Assembly: GCF_900155475.1 (NCBI RefSeq)
Contig: NZ_FXAM01000001.1
Coordinates: forward strand, 2,467,501 to 2,531,500
Direction of reading: 5' to 3'
Source of the DNA: Methylomagnum ishizawai
GTDB lineage: Bacteria > Pseudomonadota > Gammaproteobacteria > Methylococcales > Methylococcaceae
Length of the DNA: 64,000 nt
Part shown: positions 1 to 8,685 of the stretch, piece by piece
Layout of the letters: every line of letters begins with the position of its first letter
Position numbering within the stretch: the first letter of the stretch is position 1
Notes under the pieces: model-generated
What the model saw: only the letters and a program-made list of their open reading frames with translations
Told to the model about the DNA's origin: nothing
Database searches by the model: none
Made by a program: the position numbers and the translations under genes

Positions 1-521
1 GGTGGGCCACCCGCATAATCGGGATGCGCCCGTTCCGAGAATTCATCGTAGCCACTGGGCATCGCCACTTCCTTCCCCGTCCGCAACTCGTACAGCCCGA
101 CATCGACCGCGCAGCCCCGGTTGTGCTTGGAACCGGTCTTGGGATCGGCCACGAAGCCGATGGCCCGCTCGTGCGGACTGGCGGAATCCCACAGCGCCTG
201 GGTCACGGACCAAGGCCGGTAGGCGTCGTAGATCAACAGGCCATAGCCCAATGCCAGGAGGCTGCGGTTGGCGCGGACCAGGGCTTCGGCGGCGGGCCGT
301 TGCAGGAAGGCCTTGGACTCGGGGTAGAGCGGATGGCCGGTGAAATTGTTGGCCGTGGCGTAACGGATATCGGTGTGAATGCGCGGATCGAGCCGGACGA
401 CCTCGGCGAAATCGGGGTCGCGGAACGGGCCGGGTTCTTGGGGCGGGGTGGAGCGGCAGCCCGCCGCCACCGCCAATATCAGGATCGGGATCAAGCGCGA
501 AAACCGGGTTGGATAGGCCAT
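1..521 (-). CDS. D-alanyl-D-alanine dipeptidase (VanX/DdpX-type, peptidase M15D), lipoprotein, 3' end cut by window
   Basis: The reading frame starts at 521 behind an AGGAG box and runs off the left edge, so only about 173 residues are visible. The N-terminus is a lipoprotein signal ending in AVAAGC (Cys22). The body shows IRYATANNF, YDAYRP and then SKHNRGCAVD, which matches the SxHxxGxxxD zinc-site motif of M15D dipeptidases. These enzymes hydrolyse D-Ala-D-Ala; in Gram-negative bacteria they are thought to recycle cell-wall dipeptide, and the lipid anchor puts this one in the periplasm. The remaining zinc ligand and catalytic Glu would lie beyond the edge. It sits 30 bp downstream of the ATPase gene on the same strand and is probably co-transcribed. 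The family call is good; the physiological role is inferred. Confidence 0.85.
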   Translation of the reverse strand, partial: MAYPTRFSRLIPILILAVAAGCRSTPPQEPGPFRDPDFAEVVRLDPRIHTDIRYATANNFTGHPLYPESKAFLQRPAAEALVRANRSLLALGYGLLIYDAYRPWSVTQALWDSASPHERAIGFVADPKTGSKHNRGCAVDVGLYELRTGKEVAMPSGYDEFSERAHPDYAGGP

Positions 522-551
522 GGGATCGCTCCTCGCATCGGGTTGGAATGC

Positions 552-2216
552 CTATTTGCCTTGCCGCCGCCAGCGTTCGACGATGCCGTCCATATCGAGA
601 TCGTCCGGGCCTTCCCGCCAATAGGTGTAGAAGTCGGCATCGTTGCTGTTGGGCGCGGGGTCGGGTTTGAAAATCTGGCTGCGGGTCGGCAACGGAATGG
701 CCTCGCCCAGGATCATGGCCTCGCCCCGGCCCAGCGAGGTGAGGATATCCACCAAATCGGCCTCGCCTTCCGGCACCAGTTTGCGGACATAGGCTTGGTC
801 GTCCGGGTTGGTGATGCGCAGGCAAACATAGGTGCCGCACTGCGACAGCACGGTTTCCGACAAATCCTTGGGCCTTTGGGTCACCACCGCCAGCCCCACG
901 CCGTATTTGCGGCCTTCCTTGGCGATGCGCTCCATCGATTTGCGGGTGCCTTCGTACTGGGTGCCGTGTTCCCTGGGAATATAGGAATGGGCTTCCTCGC
1001 ACACCAATAGGATGGGGAATTCCCGGTTCTTGGGGTTCCAATAATTGAATTCGAAGGCGAGCCGCCCGATCTGGGCCGATACCGTGGGCCGGACATCGAA
1101 AGGCACCGGGCTGAGGTCGATCACGGTGATCTGGCGTTTGGGGTTGCCCAGCCCCACGAAATCGCGCAGCAGTCCCGCCATGGTTTCCGAGCGGTTGCGG
1201 CGCTTGGGATTGAGCAGGAAGTCATAGCGCACATCGCTGAGGCGGCTGTGCAGTTTGATGAGGAATTCGTCGAACTGCCCGAACAGCGGACCTTTGGTCT
1301 TGCCGAAGTCGGTGCGCATCTCGTTGGCTTCCTTGAAACTCTTATAGACCTCCTGGATCGGGAAATGGATGGGCGAATCCAGCGACACCGTTTCCATCCC
1401 CAGGGTTTTGGCCGATTGTTGCTTGAGGGCCAGGATGGTCTCGCGGAAGAACGCGGTCTGCACCGAGGCGCCGGGGTCGTTGCGGTCGATGAACAGGTCG
1501 CACAGTTCGGCGAAGGTCATCAGCCAATAGGGGATTTCCAGGCGGCGGGCGTCGAGGTGGCGGGTTTGGTCGGGCTTGAAGGCGGCGGAGACCTGCATGT
1601 CCTGCTTGTCGGTCCAGTAATACTCGCCGTGCAGGTCCAGCAGGATGATATGGGCCTTGGGCATGGCCTTGACCATGTGTTGGATCAGGCTGGCGACCGA
1701 CCAGGATTTGCCCGAACCGGATTGGCCGAGGATGGCGAAATGGCGGCTGAACATCGCGGTCGGGTCCAGATGCACGCCCACCGTGGGATGGCTACGCAGA
1801 TAGGCTGGGGTGAAGCCGAAGCGCTTGTTGTGGGTGAAAATGGTGTTGATCTCGCTGGATGAGACCATGTGCAGTTCCGCGCCCGGCGTCGGGAAGCGCC
1901 CGACCCCGCGGCGGAAACCGCCCTTGGGGTCGATCTCGCCCAGCGGGGTGATGGATAAAAGACTGCCGGCGGCGGAGCGGCAGGCCGCGCCGTTCAGGGC
2001 GGCGCGGCCGGCCTGGATGTGGTGGATGAGGCCGATGATCCGGCTATTGTGCTGGCGCACCGAGACATAGGCACCGACCTGGCCGACCACTTCGGGTTTG
2101 CCATCGATTTCAAGCGTGGCTTGGAAGCCGTCCGGCTCGGATAGGAGTTGGCCTTGGAAGCGGCCCGCCCGTACTTCGAGGAGATGGCCGATAAGGGTGT
2201 TGGAAGTGTCCGCCAT
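552..2216 (-). CDS. HerA/FtsK-type hexameric ATPase (HAS-barrel plus DUF87)
   Basis: This 554-residue protein begins with a small beta-rich region (about 5-110) resembling the HAS-barrel of HerA ATPases. Walker A is GQSGSGKS (164-171). LLDLHGEYY follows, and a Walker-B-like segment, ILLVCEEAHSYIP, lies near residue 400. RIAKEGRKYG and VVTQRPKDL further on are typical of HerA/FtsK motors. Archaeal HerA works with the nuclease NurA in DNA end resection, but no NurA is adjacent here. Bacterial homologues are often solitary and poorly characterised, with suggested roles in DNA translocation or defence. It has no signal peptide or membrane segment, so it is cytoplasmic. The family assignment is secure; the function is not known. 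Confidence 0.85.
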   Translation of the reverse strand: MADTSNTLIGHLLEVRAGRFQGQLLSEPDGFQATLEIDGKPEVVGQVGAYVSVRQHNSRIIGLIHHIQAGRAALNGAACRSAAGSLLSITPLGEIDPKGGFRRGVGRFPTPGAELHMVSSSEINTIFTHNKRFGFTPAYLRSHPTVGVHLDPTAMFSRHFAILGQSGSGKSWSVASLIQHMVKAMPKAHIILLDLHGEYYWTDKQDMQVSAAFKPDQTRHLDARRLEIPYWLMTFAELCDLFIDRNDPGASVQTAFFRETILALKQQSAKTLGMETVSLDSPIHFPIQEVYKSFKEANEMRTDFGKTKGPLFGQFDEFLIKLHSRLSDVRYDFLLNPKRRNRSETMAGLLRDFVGLGNPKRQITVIDLSPVPFDVRPTVSAQIGRLAFEFNYWNPKNREFPILLVCEEAHSYIPREHGTQYEGTRKSMERIAKEGRKYGVGLAVVTQRPKDLSETVLSQCGTYVCLRITNPDDQAYVRKLVPEGEADLVDILTSLGRGEAMILGEAIPLPTRSQIFKPDPAPNSNDADFYTYWREGPDDLDMDGIVERWRRQGK

Positions 2217-2529
2217 GCTGAACTCCGGGGCGATGGTTGGTTGTGCGGGGGAAGGCGTGCGGGCGTGGCCGCGGCCCCGGTATTATCGGCCAAACGCGGA
2301 GGATGCGCTCAAGCCGGTCCCGCCCGTGTCTTGCGAACTCCCGCCGCCCGGATGGATCGAAGCTTTCCATGAACACTCCCGCCCGGCCTGGGAATCCGCG
2401 CCCGGAACGCCCCCACAAGGGAATTGGACTGCGCCCCCGGCCTTGTTATGCTTGGCGTCCACCGCCGCAACGGGCGGAAACGTACCCCCCGGCCCGGGCC
2501 ACGGGCCGACGACAACGAGAATAGCGATC
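2217..2529. other. Divergent intergenic region between ATPase gene and pepN
   Basis: This 313-bp GC-rich spacer holds the promoters of two divergent genes. No RNA gene or convincing small gene was seen. A weak sigma-70-like pair for pepN is listed separately. The open frame of pepN continues upstream through this spacer into the ATPase gene, but there is no sign that it is translated. Confidence 0.5.
2424..2452 (+). promoter_or_regulatory. Weak sigma-70-like promoter for pepN
   Basis: TTGGAC (2424-2429) and TATGCT (2447-2452) are separated by 17 bp, about 78 bp before the pepN start. The match to consensus is only moderate, so this is a suggestion. Confidence 0.3.
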
Positions 2530-5184
2530 ATGCGCGAGCCAACTCCCAGAGCCATCCATCTCAAGGACTATACCCCGCCGGAATATCTGGTCGATACCGT
2601 CGATCTGTTTTTCGAACTGGATGAGGAAAACACCCGCGTTACCGCCAAACTGCGGGTCCGCCGCAATCCGGATGCCGGGGGCGGGGGAGGGGAGTTGGAA
2701 CTCTGCGGGGAGGATTTGATCCTGGAGACGCTCAAGCTGAACGGTCGGCCTTGGGCGGCTTCCCGCTACCGGCTCACCCCGGAAGCCTTGTTCCTGTCCG
2801 GCGTCCCCGACCGCGCCTTCGATCTCGAAATCGTCACCCGGCTCAATCCCAAGGCCAACACCGCGCTGGAGGGGCTTTATCTCTCCAACGGCATGTTCTG
2901 CACCCAGTGCGAGGCCCAGGGTTTCCGCAAGATCACCTATTTTCCCGACCGGCCCGATGTGATGGCGGTTTATACCACCACCCTGGTCGCCGACCGTGAC
3001 CGCTATCCGGTGCTGCTTTCCAACGGCAATCCCATCGCCCAGGGCGAATTGAAAAATGGCCGCCATTGGGTGAAGTGGGAAGACCCGTTCAAGAAACCAT
3101 GTTATCTGTTCGCCCTGGTGGCGGGGCGTTTGGCCTGCCTGGAGGAGGATTACCGCACCGCCTCCGGGCGCGGGGTGAAGCTGCAAATCTTCGCCGAGCC
3201 GCACGACCTCGACAAATGCGGCCACGCCATGCAGTCGCTGCGCAACGCCATGCGCTGGGACGAGGAGACCTATGGCCGCGAATACGATCTCGACCTCTAT
3301 ATGATCGTCGCCGTCAACCATTTCAATATGGGCGCGATGGAGAACAAGGGGCTGAATATCTTCAACACCAAATATGTGCTGGCCCGGCCCGATACCGCCA
3401 CCGACACCGATTACGAGCATATCGAGGGCGTGATTGGCCACGAGTATTTCCACAACTGGACCGGCAACCGCATCACCTGCCGCGATTGGTTCCAACTCAG
3501 CCTCAAGGAAGGGCTGACGGTGTTCCGCGACCAGGAGTTCTCGGCTTCCCGCACTTCGCGCCCGGTCAAGCGCATCGACTCGGTGAACATGCTGAGGACG
3601 CGGCAATTCGCCGAGGATTCCGGCCCCTTGGCCCATCCGGTGCGGCCCGAGTCCTATATCGAGATCAACAATTTCTACACCATGACCGTGTACGAGAAGG
3701 GCGCGGAAGTGGTGCGGATGCTTCATACCTTGCTGGGCGCGGACGGCTTCCGCCGCGGCAGCGATCTCTATTTCCAGCGCCACGACGGACAGGCGGTCAC
3801 TTGCGACGATTTCGTCAAGTGCATGGAGGACGCCAACGGGGTCGATCTGGCCCAGTTCCGGCGCTGGTATAGCCAGGCCGGGACGCCGGAACTCCATCTC
3901 CACGCTGTCTACGACGCGGCCAGCCGCAGCCTCGCCCTCACCGTCCGCCAGAATTGCCCGCCCACGCCGGGGCAGCCGGTGAAGCAGCCGTTCCATATCC
4001 CGCTGGCCGTGGGCTTGCTGGGACCGGATGGCCGGGAGTTGCCGCTACGGCTGGAAGGCGAGGCCGCGCCCCACCCGGAAACCACCCGCGTCCTGCATGT
4101 CCAGGCCCAGGAGCAACGGTTCCGCTTCGTCGATCTGCCGGCCAAGCCGGTGGTTTCGGCCCTGCGGGGTTTTTCCGCGCCGGTCAAGCTGCATGTGGAG
4201 CGCAGCCCGCAGGAACTGGCCTTCCTGTGCGCCCACGACCCGGATTTCTTCAACCGCTGGGACGCCGGGCAGGAACTCGCCGCCCGCGCCCTGCTCAGGC
4301 TGGTGCCGCGCTGGGCGGTGGGCGAGACCTCCAAACCGCTGGAACCTTTGTTGCTGGAAGTCTTCCGCGCCCTGGTCGCGGGGGAATGGGAGGATCGGTC
4401 CTATCAAGCTTTGTTGCTGACCCTGCCTTCCGAGGAATATGTCGGCGCGGCGATGAAGGCCATCGAGCCCGAGGCGGTCCATGCCGCCCGGCAATGGGTC
4501 AAGCGGGAATTGGCGGTGCATCTGGAAGCCGATTTCCTGCGGCTTTACCAAGCCTGCCACGAGGACCGCCGCGACCGTTTCGACGCCGCGACCATGGGTC
4601 GCCGCCGTCTCAAGAACACCTGCCTCGCCTATCTGGGGGAATTGGAAACCAGGGCTTCCCAGCGCCTGGCCGTGCGCCAATTCCGCGAATCCCACACCAT
4701 GACCGACCGCATCGCCGCGCTTTCGGTCATCGTCAACAGCCACAACCCTGAGCGCGAGGTCTGCCTGGACGAGTTCTACCAGCAATGGAAGGACGAGTCC
4801 CTGGTGGTCGGCAAGTGGTTTTCCATCCAGGCCACCTGCCATCTGCCCGGCACTTTGGCGCGGGTGCGGGCTTTGATCGCCCATCCGGCCTTCGATTTCA
4901 AGATGCCCAACCATGTGCGTTCCTTGATCGGGGCGTTCTCGCAGTCCAATCCGGTCAATTTCCACGCCAAGGACGGGGCGGGCTACGCCTTCCTGGCCGA
5001 CCATGTGATCGAACTCAACACTATCAATCCGCAGATCGCCGCCCGTTTGTTGACCGCGCTGACCCCGTGGCGCCGCTACGACGACGAGCGCCAGCGCTTG
5101 ATGTGCCTGCAATTGCAACGGGTGGCGGGCACCTCGAACATCTCCAAGGATGTGTACGAAGTCGCGATGAAAAGCTTGTCCTGA
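2530..5184 (+). CDS. pepN: Aminopeptidase N (alanyl aminopeptidase, M1)
   Basis: Zinc aminopeptidase that removes N-terminal residues from peptides in the cytoplasm. From the ATG at 2530 the protein is 884 residues, close to the 870 of E. coli PepN. The exopeptidase motif GAMEN starts at residue 268, and the zinc motif HEYFHNWTGNR starts at 304 (HExxH, with the third ligand Glu in KEGLTVFRDQEF). The C-terminal half matches the DUF3458 domains of bacterial PepN. The frame is open back to 2098, but homology begins at MREPTPRAIHLKDYTPP, so 2530 is chosen. It stands alone, divergent from the HerA-like gene and convergent with the DUF2892 gene. Confidence 0.97.
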   Translation: MREPTPRAIHLKDYTPPEYLVDTVDLFFELDEENTRVTAKLRVRRNPDAGGGGGELELCGEDLILETLKLNGRPWAASRYRLTPEALFLSGVPDRAFDLEIVTRLNPKANTALEGLYLSNGMFCTQCEAQGFRKITYFPDRPDVMAVYTTTLVADRDRYPVLLSNGNPIAQGELKNGRHWVKWEDPFKKPCYLFALVAGRLACLEEDYRTASGRGVKLQIFAEPHDLDKCGHAMQSLRNAMRWDEETYGREYDLDLYMIVAVNHFNMGAMENKGLNIFNTKYVLARPDTATDTDYEHIEGVIGHEYFHNWTGNRITCRDWFQLSLKEGLTVFRDQEFSASRTSRPVKRIDSVNMLRTRQFAEDSGPLAHPVRPESYIEINNFYTMTVYEKGAEVVRMLHTLLGADGFRRGSDLYFQRHDGQAVTCDDFVKCMEDANGVDLAQFRRWYSQAGTPELHLHAVYDAASRSLALTVRQNCPPTPGQPVKQPFHIPLAVGLLGPDGRELPLRLEGEAAPHPETTRVLHVQAQEQRFRFVDLPAKPVVSALRGFSAPVKLHVERSPQELAFLCAHDPDFFNRWDAGQELAARALLRLVPRWAVGETSKPLEPLLLEVFRALVAGEWEDRSYQALLLTLPSEEYVGAAMKAIEPEAVHAARQWVKRELAVHLEADFLRLYQACHEDRRDRFDAATMGRRRLKNTCLAYLGELETRASQRLAVRQFRESHTMTDRIAALSVIVNSHNPEREVCLDEFYQQWKDESLVVGKWFSIQATCHLPGTLARVRALIAHPAFDFKMPNHVRSLIGAFSQSNPVNFHAKDGAGYAFLADHVIELNTINPQIAARLLTALTPWRRYDDERQRLMCLQLQRVAGTSNISKDVYEVAMKSLS

Positions 5185-5290
5185 TGCCCGCGCTAGGGGC
5201 ACCCCGATCCTGGGGTCGGCGCGGGCCGGGAGGGCGGCGGGGTCGGTGCCGTCTTGCTGGTGCCGACATCCCCGCTGTGGGGGTGGGGGT

Positions 5291-5674
5291 TTAAGCGGCG
5301 GGTTTTTCTTCGGCGGTCGGGGTGGCCTCGGCGGACGCTTCGGCGGCGGCTTCCGTCGGTGTTGAGGGTTCTTCCGCGGGCGCTTCCGGCGCGGTGGTGG
5401 CTGCTGTGGGTTCCGCCGGAGTGGCCGAACCGCCGCAGCAAGCGCCGCCGTGGGCGTGGGTTTCGGCCTGGGCTGTGCCACCATTCGTGTCCTTGCCCAT
5501 CAGGGTATAGACCGGGCAGCTACCCAACAGCCCGGTGGCGAGCGGCACCAGCCCGATGAAACCCCAAGCGCCAACGACGCCGACCCCGGCCAGCACCGTC
5601 AAAAGTCCACCCGCGCCGATGCGGATGTATTTTTCCGTCGGGCCGATGTTCTTCTTGCATAGATCGATAGCCAT
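5291..5674 (-). CDS. DUF2892 (YgaP-type) inner-membrane protein with Ala/Pro/Glu-rich tail
   Basis: 127 residues. The first 65 match the DUF2892 family: CKKNIGPTEKYIRI, then two hydrophobic segments (about 18-52), and a C-P-V-Y turn (SCPVYTLMGK). The rest is a low-complexity tail rich in Ala, Pro, Glu and Thr, with one His/Cys cluster (ETHAHGGACCGG) that could bind metal. DUF2892 domains also occur fused to rhodanese in YgaP, which handles sulfur, but no rhodanese domain is present here. AGGAGG lies just upstream of the start. A second, tail-less DUF2892 protein is encoded at 11725. Function is unknown; the His/Cys cluster as a metal site is inference. Confidence 0.8.
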   Translation of the reverse strand: MAIDLCKKNIGPTEKYIRIGAGGLLTVLAGVGVVGAWGFIGLVPLATGLLGSCPVYTLMGKDTNGGTAQAETHAHGGACCGGSATPAEPTAATTAPEAPAEEPSTPTEAAAEASAEATPTAEEKPAA

Positions 5675-5801
5675 ACGTACCTCCTCCTTTTCGCTGATTT
5701 TATTTATGGAAGTGGCGAACCGATACTAGGCTCGCCGGGAAGGAAGATAGCGCGTTGTTATGTCGAACGCTACTGTTGTAGCGGGCCGGTGGAGCGCCCC
5801 G

Positions 5802-6179
5802 CTACACGAGCAGCGCTAGGACCAGCAAGGCCAGCAAGACCACCAGGGCCATCGGCCAGCGCAGCGACGAGCGCATGGCCTGGAGCCGGGCTTTTTCTTC
5901 CTCCCACCACAGCGGCGTCTGGGTTTTCAGTTTTTGCACGGCGGTGTTGGCCTTCTTGAGCCCCACGATCATCAGGAGGGTGAACACCCCGAACCCCAGC
6001 CAGGCCGTCACCATCTGGGCTTCGTACAGGGTCAGCCCCACGTGTTCCAGGACGGTGTCGACCAGTAATTCCAGGATTTCCAGCACGATCAGGACCGCGT
6101 GCAGCAGCAGTTCCAATAGCGCGTGCCACCAAAACACCAGGATCAAGATTCCACTGCCGATCAAGAGCGCTTTTTTCAT
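5802..6179 (-). CDS. Small integral membrane protein, unknown function
   Basis: 125 residues and strongly hydrophobic: an N-terminal segment (about 5-40), a second (about 55-75), a charged linker (KKANTAVQKLKTQTPLWWEEEKARL) and a C-terminal segment (about 108-125). No family is recognised. It lies on the same strand as the ammonium transporter upstream, with 165 bp between them, so co-transcription is possible but unproven. The ribosome site is weak. Coding is supported by the consistent alternation of membrane segments and charged loop rather than by homology. Confidence 0.6.
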   Translation of the reverse strand: MKKALLIGSGILILVFWWHALLELLLHAVLIVLEILELLVDTVLEHVGLTLYEAQMVTAWLGFGVFTLLMIVGLKKANTAVQKLKTQTPLWWEEEKARLQAMRSSLRWPMALVVLLALLVLALLV

Positions 6180-6344
6180 GCTGTACGACTCGTTATGGCC
6201 CCGCGGCGGGTGGACACGGGGGGCGCGAGGGACTGGGGATGGGTGGGGTCGGCGCGACCGGCCCGGTGCGCGGCACGGACCGGGCCGCGGCGGGGCACAT
6301 TATCGCCCAGGACGGTCGGAATGGCGACAAGAGGCCGGGAGGCT

Positions 6345-7547
6345 TCACCAACCGGCTTCCTTTTCCGGCGAGGCGCTGATCTTGTGGAGGGTCAGGTCGG
6401 CCCCGGCGAATTCCTCCTCGGGGTCCAGGCGCAATCCCACCGCCAGTTTCAAGAGGCCATAGGTCGCGAAACCGCCCGCCAGGGCGATGGCGATGCCGAG
6501 GCCGGTGCCGATCAATTGCGAAACGAGGCTGATGTGGCCGAGGCCGCCCAGGGCGGTCTGGCCGAACAGGCCGGCGGCGATTCCGCCCCAGGCACCGCAC
6601 AGCCCGTGCAGGGGCCAGACGCCCAGCACGTCGTCGATCTTCCAGCGGTTCTGGGTCAGGGTGAACATGGACACGAACAGGACGCCCGCCACCGCCCCCA
6701 CCGTCAAGGCCCCGACCGGATGCATCAGGTCGGAGCCGGCGCACACCGCCACCAGCCCGGCCAGCGGCCCGTTATGCACGAAGCCCGGATCGTTGCGGCC
6801 CATGAGCAGGGCGGCCAGGGTGCCGCCGACCATCGCCATCAGCGAGTTCAACGCCACCAATCCGCTGATGGCCCCGAGCGTCTGGGCCGACATCACGTTG
6901 AAGCCGAACCAACCCACCGTGAGTATCCAAGCGCCCAGGGCCAGGAATGGGATGCTGGACGGCGGATGCGCCGCGATGCCGCCGTCGCGGTGGTAACGGC
7001 CCCGGCGCGGCCCCAGCAGCAGCACGGCGGCGAGGCCGATCCAGCCGCCCACCGCGTGGACCACGACGGAACCGGCGAAATCGTGGAAGGCCGCGCCGAA
7101 GGTTTGTTCCAGCCAGGGCTGCAGTCCCAGGTTCTGGTTCCAGGCGATGCCCTCGAACAGGGGATAGACGAAACCCACCAGGATGAAGGTGGCGGCGATT
7201 TGCGGGTTGAACTTGGCCCGCTCGGCGATGCCGCCGGAGACGATGGCCGGGATGGCGGCGGCGAAGGTCAGCAGGAAGAAGAATTTGACCAGCCCGTAGC
7301 CGTTGTCGAGGGCGAGCCGGTCCGCGCCCTGGAAGAATTGGACGCCATAGGCCAGGTAGTAGCCGATGAAGAAATAGGCGACCGTGGACATGGCGAAGTC
7401 GGTGAGGATTTTCACCAGGGCATTGACTTGGTTCTTGCGGCGGACGGTGCCGACTTCGAGGAAGGCGAAGCCGGAATGCATGGCCAGCACCATGATGGCA
7501 CCCAGCAGGATAAACAGGACGTCTTGGCTTTTATTAATTGTTTCCAT
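6345..7547 (-). CDS. amtB: Ammonium transporter, Amt family
   Basis: 400-residue inner-membrane ammonium channel with about eleven hydrophobic segments. The conserved Asp/His pair appears in DFAGSVVVHAVGG and the second pore His in WPLHGLCGAWGG, matching the twin-His site of AmtB. The N-terminus (METINKSQDVLFILLGAIMV) lacks an obvious cleavable signal, as in some Amt subfamilies. A well-spaced sigma-54-type element lies 34-49 bp upstream, suggesting nitrogen-status control through NtrC. No glnK gene is adjacent in this window, although amtB usually pairs with one, so any PII partner must be encoded elsewhere. Confidence 0.95.
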   Translation of the reverse strand: METINKSQDVLFILLGAIMVLAMHSGFAFLEVGTVRRKNQVNALVKILTDFAMSTVAYFFIGYYLAYGVQFFQGADRLALDNGYGLVKFFFLLTFAAAIPAIVSGGIAERAKFNPQIAATFILVGFVYPLFEGIAWNQNLGLQPWLEQTFGAAFHDFAGSVVVHAVGGWIGLAAVLLLGPRRGRYHRDGGIAAHPPSSIPFLALGAWILTVGWFGFNVMSAQTLGAISGLVALNSLMAMVGGTLAALLMGRNDPGFVHNGPLAGLVAVCAGSDLMHPVGALTVGAVAGVLFVSMFTLTQNRWKIDDVLGVWPLHGLCGAWGGIAAGLFGQTALGGLGHISLVSQLIGTGLGIAIALAGGFATYGLLKLAVGLRLDPEEEFAGADLTLHKISASPEKEAGW

Positions 7548-7580
7548 AGGAGAGCCTCGTTGAAGGACGGGCTATCCGAA

Positions 7581-7596
7581 AGCAAATAGCGGGCCG
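7581..7596 (-). promoter_or_regulatory. Sigma-54 (-24/-12) promoter for amtB
   Basis: Read on the minus strand this is CGGCCCGCTATTTGCT. It keeps the required GG and GC dinucleotides with exact 10-bp spacing and the TTTGC of the -12 element. It ends 34 bp before the amtB start, giving a short leader of about 23 nt. Upstream, at 7646-7704, are repeated GGTGCG/CGCACC half-sites that resemble NtrC half-sites but not with the classical 17-bp spacing. Confidence 0.6.
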
Positions 7597-7750
7597 ATCC
7601 GAATGGGGGCGAATTGTCCCGGTTCGGGGCGTTAATCCTCGTATTGGTGCGCGAACGTTTGGGCCGGTATGGTGCGATGCAGGATTTTACGCACCAATAG
7701 TGCGCTTCATGGGATTATTTCGGGAAGTCCAGCCCTGTTTGTGGGCATAA

Positions 7751-7778
7751 AAAAACGGTGGTTCACACCACCGTTTTT
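7751..7778 (-). terminator. Rho-independent terminator of the anchored copper operon
   Basis: Perfect 12-bp inverted repeat, 7751-7762 with 7767-7778 (arm AAAAACGGTGGT), with a 4-nt loop. The arms end in A and T runs. It lies 28 bp beyond the stop of the blue-copper gene on the minus strand. The symmetrical A/T ends mean it could also act on the plus strand. Confidence 0.85.
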
Positions 7779-7805
7779 CCGTCCGTCCGTCAGGATGGGG
7801 CCGGG

Positions 7806-8675
7806 CTATTTGCCGCCCTTGGCGAGCGCGGCGATGAAGCCCAGCAACCGGTCGATCAAGCCCAGCCCTGTATGGCCGAGAGAATTCAAGACCTCGCCCG
7901 CCGACATGCCCTGGAAGCGCCGACGATAGGTGGAGATGGCGAACGGCGTGCCGAAGGCTCCCAGGATCACGCCTAGGATGAAGCCGCCCGAGGTGGGTTG
8001 GGCGGGCGGGTTCTGGGCGGCGGTCGCTGTGGGCGGCACCGATTTGTCGGTGATGGGCGGCGCCGGGGCGGGGGTGGGCACGAACGCCGGGCCGTAATCG
8101 TCCGGGATCGCCAGATCAGTCAGGCCGGGGATGCTGGGGAAGGGCGTGCCGCCCTTGCCCACGATCAGTTGGCCCTTCATGCCTTTTTCCATGTGCTGGG
8201 CGATATCGCAATGCACCAGGTAGGTCCGGTCCTCGACGGGCAGGATCAAGGTGCCGCTGACCTTGGCCGGGCCGGTCACTTCCAGGTGGAACATGCCCTT
8301 GTCGTACAGGAATTTGGGCAGACCGTGCATCATCCATTGATGGCGGATATGGTCCTCGTTGATGAAATGCACGGTGAGCCGGGTGCAGGGCTTCACTTTC
8401 CATTCATGCTCGCTGAAGCCGAACATGGTGCCGGGATAGTCCTTGGCGTATTTGTGGCCGGCGTGGACGGTGATTTCCACGTCCTCGCTGACCTTGTCGC
8501 AACCGGGGGCGAGCGTGTCCTTGTTTTGGCCCATGACCATGGCGCCGTCCATGTCCATCAAATGGCCGTCGCCGTGGTCCATGAAGGAATTATGCTCGAC
8601 GATCTTGTCTTCCGCCGCGTACACGGAGGTAGCTGCTAACAGGGAGCCGAGGAAAAGGGTGGGGATGGTTTTCAT
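7806..8675 (-). CDS. Exported blue-copper (cupredoxin) protein with C-terminal membrane anchor
   Basis: 289 residues. A signal peptide (1-20, ending SVYA) is followed by a Met/His-rich stretch (MDHGDGHLMDMDGAMVMG, 32-49). The cupredoxin domain has type-1 copper ligands His112 (IRHQW), Cys156, His161 and Met166 in HCDIAQHMEKGM, a C-x4-H-x4-M arrangement. A Pro-rich linker (about 195-225) leads to a hydrophobic segment (SGGFILGVILGAFGTPFAI) and an amphipathic tail, so the domain is predicted to be tethered to the inner membrane facing the periplasm. It is the last gene of a three-gene operon, 10 bp after the multicopper oxidase. A role as electron carrier or copper carrier to the oxidase is inferred. 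Confidence 0.82.
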   Translation of the reverse strand: MKTIPTLFLGSLLAATSVYAAEDKIVEHNSFMDHGDGHLMDMDGAMVMGQNKDTLAPGCDKVSEDVEITVHAGHKYAKDYPGTMFGFSEHEWKVKPCTRLTVHFINEDHIRHQWMMHGLPKFLYDKGMFHLEVTGPAKVSGTLILPVEDRTYLVHCDIAQHMEKGMKGQLIVGKGGTPFPSIPGLTDLAIPDDYGPAFVPTPAPAPPITDKSVPPTATAAQNPPAQPTSGGFILGVILGAFGTPFAISTYRRRFQGMSAGEVLNSLGHTGLGLIDRLLGFIAALAKGGK

Positions 8676-8685
8676 GGGATCGACC

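Noticed and set aside
2446-3996. 516-residue frame antisense to pepN (and similar at 4045-5484)
   Set aside because: Overlaps a certain gene completely; composition is the typical high-GC third-position shadow, with no recognisable domain.
5768-5783. CGCTAC/GTAGCG hairpin downstream of the small membrane protein as a terminator
   Set aside because: Only a 6-bp stem and no T run on either strand.
6123-7589. 488-residue frame antisense to amtB
   Set aside because: Gln/His/Gly/Asp-rich shadow of Amt codons; no start context or domain.
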